A DNA stretch of 20,147 bases from DASYYE01 sp035946955 (GTDB lineage: Bacteria > Actinomycetota > Actinomycetes > Streptosporangiales > Streptosporangiaceae): NCBI GenBank assembly GCA_035946955.1, contig DASYYE010000092.1, positions 1-20,147 on the forward strand, read 5' to 3'. Shown here in pieces: positions 5,847 through 12,419 of the stretch (position 1 is its first letter; every line of letters begins with the position of its first letter). Below the pieces are notes generated by a model. That model was not told the origin of the DNA, did no database searches, and saw nothing but the letters and a program-made list of their open reading frames with translations. A program made the position numbers and the translations under genes.

Positions 5847-6829
5847 AAGCGCCGTCCCTGCTCAGCCGATGCGCCAAGACCAGCCGCCCGGGAACCCGGC
5901 ACCTGCGGGTGGTCGTCGGCAGACCTTCCGGCGCGACCTGGCAGAGCGTCGAGGTAGCAGCGTAGCGCCAGGCAGGCCAGGTAATCGCCATAGCCGGCCA
6001 GCTTCGCGCTCGTCGGCACAGCCCGTGTTTCTGCGGACCGCATCCCTGCCCGGGTGGCCGCGAGCTGCCAGTAGTTCGTCCCGTCGTGGTAGCGCGCCAT
6101 GACGAAGGGAACGACATCAAGCGCTTCGGCGACGGTGGCCGCCAGCACCTCCTTGTCCAGCGGCAGCCGCGGGCAGTCAGGGTGGAACCAGCGCCGGAGA
6201 GTGGCCAGCTCCGCTGAGATGCCGTCGACCGGCCCGATCGCCGACGTGATGTCGTTGATCGTGGGAAACAGCCGGTAGAAATCGTGGGGCACGAGGTCGA
6301 GCACCACCCGGGCGCCGGCGTGCCTGGAGTAGGCAAGTGCCTCGGCTACGGCCGTCCAGCGCACTGACGCGCGATCGCGCAGGCAGTGTCCTGGCAGCCA
6401 GACCACTGATGGCGGCGGCAGCCCGGGCAGGCTGACCTGGATGAAGTCGGCCGTCAGCTCATCATTCGCGCTCACCTGCGAGGTGATCATCATCCGGGCG
6501 CCGTGCGTGTCGTAGGCCATGATGGATTGAGCGGTCGGGGCGGGGTTGCACCGCAGAATCCAGCTGGGAATGGCTTCGTCCGCCAGCGTGGAGACCACCT
6601 TGTCGCCAGCGAGGTCGGTGCCCACAGAGCCGACGATTATCGGCCTGAAACCCGCGGCGGCAGCCTGGCGCGCGAAGTGAAAGGCCGACCCTCCGACCTG
6701 TTCGCGCAGCGGCACCCGGAACACCACTTCGCCGGAGTCGGCTGCCTGGCGCCAGCTCACCGGCAGGCGGTCGGTCACGATGGTGTCGACGCACAGGTCG
6801 CCGAGGACCAGCACTGACACGACGGACAT
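5843..6829 (-). CDS. PfkB-family (ribokinase-like) sugar/nucleoside kinase, divergent
   Basis: A 328-residue protein with the PfkB N-terminal strand VLVLGDLCVDTIV (6-18) and the substrate-site glycine motif QVGGSAFHFARQAAAAGF followed by IIVGSVGTDLAGD (44-76). The C-terminal signature normally DTxGAGD is changed to LAGYGDYLACLAL (277-289): the Thr and one Gly are lost but Asp282, the position of the catalytic base, is kept. It may therefore still phosphorylate a hydroxymethyl group on a sugar or nucleoside, or it may be a binding-only paralogue. Its ATG overlaps the upstream GTP cyclohydrolase stop by one base (TGATG) and its stop overlaps the caspase start by four. The product of the neighbouring cyclohydrolase-like enzyme, a ribosylated pyrimidine, or its nucleoside, is an attractive but unproven substrate. 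Confidence 0.8.
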   Translation of the reverse strand: MSVVSVLVLGDLCVDTIVTDRLPVSWRQAADSGEVVFRVPLREQVGGSAFHFARQAAAAGFRPIIVGSVGTDLAGDKVVSTLADEAIPSWILRCNPAPTAQSIMAYDTHGARMMITSQVSANDELTADFIQVSLPGLPPPSVVWLPGHCLRDRASVRWTAVAEALAYSRHAGARVVLDLVPHDFYRLFPTINDITSAIGPVDGISAELATLRRWFHPDCPRLPLDKEVLAATVAEALDVVPFVMARYHDGTNYWQLAATRAGMRSAETRAVPTSAKLAGYGDYLACLALRCYLDALPGRAGRSADDHPQVPGSRAAGLGASAEQGRRL

Positions 6830-7440
6830 CAGTCGGCCCGGAATGCGTGGCCACGAGCTACCTTGTCGGCGTAGTAGGCCTGTAGCTGCGGATGATCGGC
6901 CAGGTCGACCGCCACAGGAAGCATGCCGAGGACTTCTATGCCGCTCTCGCGCAGCGCTTCAACCTTTGCCGGGCTGTTGCTGATGAGCCGTATCGAGGCC
7001 ACGCCGAGGTCGCACAGGATCGCCGCTGCCGTCCCGTACTGGCGCTGGTCGTCTCCGTAGCCGAGCATCTCGTATGCGGCGGTTTGAGGGATGTTCTGCT
7101 CAGCGGAGAGCCGGGCGACACGCATCAGCGCGAGGTGCCCATTCCCCCGCCCCTCCTGGTTCAGCCAGATGACGATGCCGCAGCCATGTTCGCGGACCAT
7201 GGCCTGAGCCAGCAGCATCTGCTCGCGGCAGTCACATTCGATGCTGTTGAAAACGTGTGAGGAGATACAGGCGGAGTGCACCCGGCAGGGGACATCGCTC
7301 TGGTCGGCGACGTCCCCATGGACCAGCGCAAGGCTCTCGCTGATCCCGTTGTAGTAGAGGACTTCCTGCCAGGCACCGAACGTTGTGGCGAGGGGCCTGT
7401 CGGCGAGCCGGACCACGGCGGGTGCCTTCACGTCGAACAC
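6829..7440 (-). CDS. Divergent GTP cyclohydrolase II (RibA-like) in a conflict-type operon
   Basis: A 203-residue protein that covers the whole GTP cyclohydrolase II domain. The zinc ligands are in place: Cys58, Cys69 and Cys71 in HSACISSHVFNSIECDC, with the same 11 and 2 spacing as E. coli RibA Cys54/65/67. Also kept are NQEGRGNGHL (94-103), the Asp131/Arg133 pair in GDDQRQY (E. coli Asp126/Arg128), and the nucleotide-site block LISNSPAKVE (152-161). By my alignment the conserved Tyr (E. coli Tyr105, in the RAY motif) is Ala109 here and the DTxxAN block is missing. There are no ribB, ribD or ribE genes nearby, so routine riboflavin synthesis is unlikely. The start is GTG 7438-7440 or, equally possible, GTG 7429-7431, which would give a four-base GTGA overlap with the SWIM gene. 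Confidence 0.85.
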   Translation of the reverse strand: MFDVKAPAVVRLADRPLATTFGAWQEVLYYNGISESLALVHGDVADQSDVPCRVHSACISSHVFNSIECDCREQMLLAQAMVREHGCGIVIWLNQEGRGNGHLALMRVARLSAEQNIPQTAAYEMLGYGDDQRQYGTAAAILCDLGVASIRLISNSPAKVEALRESGIEVLGMLPVAVDLADHPQLQAYYADKVARGHAFRAD

Positions 7441-7730
7441 GGCTCGATACGGCGCTGCTCGGGTTCGTCCGGGGCCAGGCGGATGCCAGCATGCGAACGC
7501 AGGATCATCTCAAGCGACATGACGTGGCTGCATGTGCCGTGCTGGGCGAAGAAATCGCACGAGCATGACCACACCCCGCCATCCAGTGCAATGCGCCGGT
7601 CGCCATGCTCGGATTGCATGACGGCTGAGAAGGATTCGAGGCAGAACCGGTCCGGCTCCTTTGCATACCGTTCTGCCTTCTGTTTCTTCTGGGCGATGGT
7701 CTGGCTCTTCCCCCCGCTGCTAGCTGCCAC
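7428..7730 (-). CDS. Small SWIM zinc-finger protein
   Basis: A 100-residue protein with a SWIM zinc finger (CxC-x8-CxH) at Cys56, Cys58, Cys67 and His69 in WSCSCDFFAQHGTCSHVMSL. A basic, Gln/Lys-rich N-terminus (KSQTIAQKKQKAERYAKEPD) precedes it, with a short beta region (FCLESFSAVM, RRIALDGG) between. SWIM fingers bind DNA or mediate protein contacts in varied proteins; this one is not fused to a helicase or transposase. I chose GTG 7728-7730 because GAGG lies six bases upstream; the gene then overlaps the end of the CHAT-STAND-TPR gene by 11 bases. An upstream in-frame start would add ten residues with two more Cys (CPLC). Its place between sensor and enzymes suggests an adaptor or nucleic-acid sensor, which is inference. 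Confidence 0.75.
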   Translation of the reverse strand: MAASSGGKSQTIAQKKQKAERYAKEPDRFCLESFSAVMQSEHGDRRIALDGGVWSCSCDFFAQHGTCSHVMSLEMILRSHAGIRLAPDEPEQRRIEPCST

Positions 7731-10392
7731 CGGAGACCTCGCCGAGCAGAGAGGGCACACGCGTCATCCAGTCGCGGATCTCGGTGCTGAGTCCTATGTG
7801 CATCTTCCGGCTCTTCTCTAGCGCGATCTGGGCGTTTCTGATCGCTGACGGGTAGTCATGCCTGGCGTACGCCAGCAGGGCCTGGCCATAATCAGCGTGG
7901 ATCATCCAGACTTCGTCCCCGAGTTCCTCGGACAGGCTGCGGCTCTCGGCGAGCAGTCCGTCGGCGTCGGGGATGCGCCCTTCGTCCAGGGCGAGCCTGC
8001 CAAGCTGGAACAGCGTGGCCTGCTCGGTGACCGTGTCCTTGACCTGCCGTTCCAGCAGCAGCGCCTCCTCATAGAGGGCTCGCGCCGCGCGATGGTCGCC
8101 CAGCGCGTGCTCGATCCGGGCAAGTTCGTGCAGCGTCTTGGCCAGGTCTCGGACCCGGCCAGCCTGGCGGCGGGCCTCGCAGACGCGCCGGAACAAGTCG
8201 CGGGCCTCGGCGAACTGGCCACGCCGGTAGGCGACCTTGCCAAGCTGGTGATCGATGTCGGCCGTGTCGGCCTCGCAGGCTGCGAGCTGGCGGGCGCGCT
8301 CATAGACGCGTTCGGCCTGGTCCAGCTCGCCTGCCCGGTAGAGCAACTGCCCGCTGCCGCGAAGAGCCAGCATGTGCAGCAGAGGGCTCCCGGCGGCGTC
8401 GGCCCGGGACTCGGCCATCTCATATGACTGGCTGGCGGCCGCGAAGTCGGCAAGCCGGTATTCAACGGTGCCGCGGGCCAGCAGGAAACGGGCGACCTGC
8501 TCGTCATCGGCCTCAGCCTCGGCCGCTTCGACCGCGAGGTCGAGCACCTCACGGGCGAGCTGCCACGGGCCGTGCCGTACCAGCACCCGCTGCCCGTCAC
8601 CCACCGCAGTGATGCCGTATCCAACGATGTCACGGTGCATGTCGAGGCTGTGGGCCAGTCTCAGCACGCGGCCGATGTTGGCCGCTTCGCCGGCCGGGTA
8701 GTCATCAAGAACAGCCAGCCTGGCTTGTTCGGCGAGCTGCATCGTGACGAGTTGGCGTGTTCGCTCCCTGGACATCCCCTCGTGCCGGCGCCGCAGGTGG
8801 GCGACCAGCAGCGGGTGCATTACGCAGCGCCTGTCACCGTCAATGTCGTACCTGTCAATAAGCGTGGCGCTGTGCAGCGCGGCCAGGGCCTCGTCAAGCC
8901 GAGCCTCAGCGGACATGTCAGGGGAGTTGCCAAAGGCCAGACGGCGCCAGACAGACTCGTTGCATCCGTCCTCGATGACGGTCCATGCATCGAGCAGGTC
9001 CCGCACGGCCGCCGCGCGCGCCTCCAGTCGCGTGATCACGCCGCCGAGCATCTCGTCATTCAATACCAGCGGTCCTCCGCCCCTCCGTTGGTGCAGGTAT
9101 GCCTTGAGATCGGCCCATCGATGCCCGGTCTGGAGCAGGGAGGCAGCCGACTCGATGGTCTTGGGATGGCCCAGGCACAGTCGCGATGCCTCCGATACGT
9201 CGGCTCCCAGGATGCGCCTGGTCTTTTCCAGCCCGCCAAGGCACGCGATCATCAGGTCGCTCGCGGCATCGGCAGGCAGCTCCTTGACGGTGACCCAGTT
9301 CGCGCCGATCAGGTCCTGAAATTCCGTGCGATGAGTATGGAAGACAAGGATGGCACGGCCGCCGAGCGCTGTGTCCCAGGCGCTGAGCAAGTCCCTCACC
9401 TCAGCGACGGCCTCTGGTCCGGCCTCTTCCATATCGTCCAGGATGAGCAGGTGACATCCGCTGGACAGGCGCCTGGCCGCCTGGACGACAGGCGAGACGC
9501 TGGCAGCCGCGGTCGTCCAGCCGAACGCCTGCTGGAGGTCGGTGATCGAGAAACCGCCGCGCAAGGAAACCCAGCCAGTGCCATCGGGGAAGCGCCACCC
9601 ATAACGGTGAGCAGCCGTTTGCGCCACGGTCGTCTTGCCGCTGCCAGGTATGCCTACGAGCGCCGAGAACGGCCCGTTGTCGGATTCGGTGAAGAACTCG
9701 TGGATCCGGAGGACTTCCGTGACCCGATCGACCACGTTGACGTGCCGGCTTCTCACGTTCGACGGTGGCATGCACGAGTAGTACGTCGGCCGGTCGATAC
9801 CGAGCTGGACATCGGCTATTTTCCGGCCGACCTGCCGCCCGCGTACCTGGACCGGTGACGCGTGGTCCCGAACACGCCGATGCCTCAGCGCGTCGGCGGC
9901 ATTCCAGGCGGCACGTTCCAGCGTTTCGGCGAAGATATGCCGGTAAAGAGCGCCGACGAGACGTATCGCGTCATGCCGGTCCAGGTCCCCGCCGATGGAC
10001 AGGGTCGTCACGTTGGATGAAGCCTGCCCGATCCGCTGGGCGAGTGGCTCGGTCGAGCAGCCATTGAGCACGAGCAGGCATTCCTGGCCGTCGGCGAACA
10101 GTTCGGCGAACTGATCTTCTCCGAGGTGGACGGCTGTGCCGTCGTCATCCTCGAGCTCCACTCCCGCCGTGCCCGCATGGGCAGCGACGTGGACTATCTG
10201 GAAAGCTCTCGTCGCAAGGGCGAGCCGCAGGTTCCCGACCGTCGGCGGATAGAGCCTGACGATGTCGACCGGCGCCCGCACCTGGTCAAGCGCCGCGTTA
10301 ATCTCGGCGAGTTCAGCGTTGAGGCTGAGCCGGTTAGGGTCGTTGATCGGTGACGGAACGACGAGCAGCAGCCGTACCGGCGCCTGACTCAC
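7720..10392 (-). CDS. CHAT protease - STAND (NB-ARC-like) NTPase - TPR sensor protein
   Basis: An 890-residue cytosolic protein, first gene of the operon. Residues about 5-170 look like a CHAT domain: LLLVVPSP opening strand, His72 in VHVAAHAG and Cys112 in LVLNGCST are the expected His/Cys dyad of this caspase-fold protease. A STAND NTPase follows: Walker A GIPGSGKTT (247-255), Walker B HLLILDDMEE (Asp319, Asp320), and a GHP motif in CLGHPKTIES (about 406-415) in place of the GLP of NB-ARC proteins, then a winged-helix-like region. The C-terminal third (about 570-870) is a run of TPR-like helices such as RARQLAACEADTADIDHQLG and RALYEEALLLERQ. STAND proteins oligomerise when the repeat region senses a ligand, here presumably switching on the CHAT protease. 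The start is unsettled: GTG 10392 (GGAAG 8 bases upstream), ATG 10407 (no clear site) or TTG 10428 (GGGAG 5 bases upstream). Confidence 0.88.
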   Translation of the reverse strand: MSQAPVRLLLVVPSPINDPNRLSLNAELAEINAALDQVRAPVDIVRLYPPTVGNLRLALATRAFQIVHVAAHAGTAGVELEDDDGTAVHLGEDQFAELFADGQECLLVLNGCSTEPLAQRIGQASSNVTTLSIGGDLDRHDAIRLVGALYRHIFAETLERAAWNAADALRHRRVRDHASPVQVRGRQVGRKIADVQLGIDRPTYYSCMPPSNVRSRHVNVVDRVTEVLRIHEFFTESDNGPFSALVGIPGSGKTTVAQTAAHRYGWRFPDGTGWVSLRGGFSITDLQQAFGWTTAAASVSPVVQAARRLSSGCHLLILDDMEEAGPEAVAEVRDLLSAWDTALGGRAILVFHTHRTEFQDLIGANWVTVKELPADAASDLMIACLGGLEKTRRILGADVSEASRLCLGHPKTIESAASLLQTGHRWADLKAYLHQRRGGGPLVLNDEMLGGVITRLEARAAAVRDLLDAWTVIEDGCNESVWRRLAFGNSPDMSAEARLDEALAALHSATLIDRYDIDGDRRCVMHPLLVAHLRRRHEGMSRERTRQLVTMQLAEQARLAVLDDYPAGEAANIGRVLRLAHSLDMHRDIVGYGITAVGDGQRVLVRHGPWQLAREVLDLAVEAAEAEADDEQVARFLLARGTVEYRLADFAAASQSYEMAESRADAAGSPLLHMLALRGSGQLLYRAGELDQAERVYERARQLAACEADTADIDHQLGKVAYRRGQFAEARDLFRRVCEARRQAGRVRDLAKTLHELARIEHALGDHRAARALYEEALLLERQVKDTVTEQATLFQLGRLALDEGRIPDADGLLAESRSLSEELGDEVWMIHADYGQALLAYARHDYPSAIRNAQIALEKSRKMHIGLSTEIRDWMTRVPSLLGEVSGGS

Positions 10393-10467
10393 TGCCACGG
10401 CTTCCATTAGTGTCACAGGCGCCGCCAAGCTTGCTCCCGATCACGCCGTAGCCCCGGTCTTGCAAGC

Positions 10468-10495
10468 ATCCTACCCAAAGCGCCCTGCTAGTCAC
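10468..10495 (-). promoter_or_regulatory. Candidate sigma-70-type promoter of the CHAT/caspase operon
   Basis: On the minus strand TAGGAT (10468-10473) could be a -10 box and GTGACT (10490-10495) a -35 box with a 16-base spacer. This would place the transcript start some 30 to 70 bases before the possible start codons. No repeat or operator is evident next to it. The upstream stretch 10496-10651 holds no gene. Confidence 0.35.
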
Positions 10496-10599
10496 GTTTG
10501 GTGAGGCAAAGGCAGCCAATCATCGGCTAATATGGGACATATTTCGCCGAAATTACCCGCCATCTTTCGTGCTTAACGCCATGGCGGATCCCACTGTTC

Positions 10600-10616
10600 G
10601 AAAGCCGTCGGCTTCC
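10600..10616 (-). terminator. Short hairpin after the GH18-like gene
   Basis: GAAAGCC (10600-10606) and GGCTTCC (10610-10616) can form seven pairs, one of them G-T, around three bases. It lies 36 bases beyond the stop of the minus-strand GH18-like gene. The stem is short and there is no T-tract, so this is a weak call. Confidence 0.3.
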
Positions 10617-10651
10617 TGCCACTCCTTTCGTACCTGGGCTATGCCTGCACG

Positions 10652-11623
10652 TCAGGAGATGCCGTTGAGGCCGTTGAGGATGGCGTGGGCGTAGTCGTAG
10701 GCGTTGCCGTCGCGGGCGCACTGGCGGATGTCGTCGTAGAGCCACATGAAGCCGCCCGTGATGTGGGCGCTGCTCACCCACGCCGCCATCTGCTTCTGCA
10801 CCTCCTTGGGGGAGTCGCCCGACGTGCAGCCGGTGCCGTTCCTGCTCCACAGCCCCGGCATGACCGTGATGCCGAGCGCCTGGCTCCACTGCGATGGTGA
10901 GTTACCGGTCCCGCCCGCATAGTCCTGGAGGTAGACGCGATCCAGCTTGGAGCCGAGGTTGCTCTTCAACTGGGCCCAGTAGCCCTGGTTCGTGAACGGG
11001 ACGATCGTGAACGACGAGTAGCCCATGCCGAGGACCATGTGCGCGAATGCCTCCGCACCACTGAGGTTGTAGTCCTCCTCGTCGTCGCTGTTGACGGCAA
11101 CAGCGCCGGTGACCGTCCGCAGCGCACTGAAGTTCTTGTAGAGGATGCTGCCTGTGCCAGTGCCCTGCGACGAGATCAACTGGTCGATGGTGCCCCAGTC
11201 GTTGACCCCCGCCGAGCCGACCGACACCTCGATCCGGTTGACCGACGTCGGCTGCTGTAGCAGGGTCGCGAGCTGTCCGGGCCAGGCGGAGTGGCCCACG
11301 TACTGGCCGTTGTGCACCACGAGGGAGTTGTTGTAGTACAGGTCACCATTGCTGTGGACGTGGATGGTCCAAAGGACCACCGTGGTGAAGCCGGAGTTCC
11401 GCAGGCTGTTCATGACGGCGGTGCCGCCATTGTAGAAGGGGCCGCCTCCGTAGATCACCGCTTGGTGGGCGGACTGCCTACTGTGCCCCGCCCTGCTGGT
11501 GGCATGGTGGGCCGTGCCGGTGGTGGCTCCCGTGGCGGGAGCTGCGGCTACGACCAGCGGCACAGTGGCTGCGGCGGCGAGAAGCGTCAGTTTCGTGGTG
11601 ACCTTGCGCATGAGGTGTCCCAT
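10652..11623 (-). CDS. Secreted GH18-like TIM-barrel protein
   Basis: A 323-residue protein with a Sec signal (MRKVTTKLTLLAAAATVPLV, cleavage near APATGA). The mature part has landmarks in the order expected of a GH18-type barrel: a VSVGSAG strand (about 133-139, like the SxGG motif), the acidic cluster VNSDDEEDY (about 177-185) where DxxDxDxE would lie, YLQDYAGG (231-238) like the strand-6 motif, and GFMWLYDD (291-298) like the strand-8 Trp. The catalytic motif is not canonical, so a chitinase activity should not be assumed; it may be a non-catalytic lectin-like member or cut another glycan. The start is ATG 11623 or ATG 11611; the latter has GGGAC six bases upstream and begins directly with the signal peptide. 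Confidence 0.55.
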   Translation of the reverse strand: MGHLMRKVTTKLTLLAAAATVPLVVAAAPATGATTGTAHHATSRAGHSRQSAHQAVIYGGGPFYNGGTAVMNSLRNSGFTTVVLWTIHVHSNGDLYYNNSLVVHNGQYVGHSAWPGQLATLLQQPTSVNRIEVSVGSAGVNDWGTIDQLISSQGTGTGSILYKNFSALRTVTGAVAVNSDDEEDYNLSGAEAFAHMVLGMGYSSFTIVPFTNQGYWAQLKSNLGSKLDRVYLQDYAGGTGNSPSQWSQALGITVMPGLWSRNGTGCTSGDSPKEVQKQMAAWVSSAHITGGFMWLYDDIRQCARDGNAYDYAHAILNGLNGIS

Positions 11624-11676
11624 CGCTCAGGTGAGCTCCCCACGGCGGTTATACCACCAGGAGGTGCGGGGCACTA

Positions 11677-11692
11677 GGTACGGTTTCGTACC
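11677..11692. promoter_or_regulatory. Inverted repeat GGTACG-gttt-CGTACC
   Basis: A perfect six-pair palindrome with a four-base centre, 54 bases before the GH18-like start codon, hence in its likely promoter region. It has the size of a dimeric repressor site. No regulator gene lies next to it. Confidence 0.35.
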
Positions 11693-11890
11693 AATTCAAC
11701 TGGCAGTGCCTGGCCGCTCGGTACAGCGCTCGCGCTGGCCCTCTGTGGCCGCCACTTTATGCGCGAGTTCCAGAGTCCGGAACTTCGGCTTGATCAGAAT
11801 GTACCGATTGGCGAAGGCTCTTGGTTACTAACTACTTTGAGCCGGGCTCAGCCGAGTCTGCCAGACCATTACGGCGGCAGGGGCGCTCAC

Positions 11891-11915
11891 GGCGGCTTCG
11901 CTCGCATAAGCCGCC
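11891..11915 (+). repeat. Hairpin in the leader of the 72-residue peptide gene
   Basis: GGCGGCTT (11891-11898) and AAGCCGCC (11908-11915) pair perfectly around a nine-base loop, 47 bases before the ATG of the small secreted peptide gene. A second short palindrome, GAGCCGGGCTC, lies at about 11839-11849. The stretch 11624-11962 contains these palindromes and no gene. The hairpin may act in the mRNA leader or end upstream transcription. Confidence 0.4.
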
Positions 11916-11962
11916 ACGTCCCGGATGAGTCACGACGACGTTGTCAAGGACGAGGAGGACTC

Positions 11963-12181
11963 ATGCGAAGTGCCAGAAGTTACTCCAGGATGACGCGTCG
12001 CCGCGTCGCCATTGCCGCAGCTGGGGCAGCCGTGCTCACCGCCGTCATGGCGTTCGGGGCGTCGCTGCCCGCGCATGCGGACAGCACAGGGAACTCCGGA
12101 AGCCCCGGCAACACAGGTAACTCCGGAGGGAACTCCGGAGGGAGCCCAGGGAACACCGGAGTGATCCCAGGTAACACCTGA
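11963..12181 (+). CDS. 72-residue secreted Gly/Asn/Ser-rich peptide
   Basis: It starts at ATG 11963 with a strong GAGGAGG ribosome site. A twin-Arg-like basic head (RMTRRRVAIAAAGAAVL) and an AHA-type cleavage site give a signal peptide of about 38 residues. The remaining about 35 residues are low-complexity GNSG/GNTG units (for example SPGNTGNSGGNSGG). At DNA level this region has near-copies of GGGAACTCCGGA. The TGA at 12179-12181 is followed in the same frame by 18 more codons of the same character (GTGNSGCAGS and so on) up to TAG 12236-12238, so the TGA may be a recent nonsense change. The function is unknown; it could be a cell-wall or spore-surface peptide. The last part is rare in Arg/Lys, unlike the shadows around it. 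Confidence 0.6.
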   Translation: MRSARSYSRMTRRRVAIAAAGAAVLTAVMAFGASLPAHADSTGNSGSPGNTGNSGGNSGGSPGNTGVIPGNT

Positions 12182-12281
12182 GGCGCTGGGGGCACAGGTA
12201 ACAGCGGCTGCGCCGGGAGCGCCGTAGGCACCAGCTAGCTCAAGGCACTTCCTGTCCGGCATGCAGGAGGTTCCTTGTCCG

Positions 12282-12325
12282 AAAGGGGCCTGACCGCTAA
12301 TCACAGCAGGCGGTCAGGCCCCTTT
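12282..12325. terminator. Strong bidirectional rho-independent terminator
   Basis: AAAGGGGCCTGACCGC (12282-12297) and GCGGTCAGGCCCCTTT (12310-12325) form sixteen perfect pairs around a twelve-base loop, followed by CTTGTCTCT. With A-rich and T-rich flanks it can serve both the small peptide gene and the convergent propeller gene that ends at 12420. Confidence 0.9.
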
Positions 12326-12419
12326 CTTGTCTCTGGCTAAAAGGTCGAAGGCCGCAGTCATGGTGGCGGCTGATGACGCACTCCCAGCTTCGGCTGGCCG
12401 CGCCATGTTGACCTACAGA

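Noticed and set aside
6829..7440. Reading the cyclohydrolase as an ordinary riboflavin gene (ribA)
   Set aside because: No other rib gene is nearby, the conserved Tyr is missing by alignment, and the gene is embedded by overlaps in a protease/NTPase operon.
8572..9858. 428-codon plus-strand open frame
   Set aside because: It lies wholly antisense to the CHAT-STAND-TPR gene, whose frame has domain motifs throughout. The antisense product shows no domain and is a codon-bias shadow.
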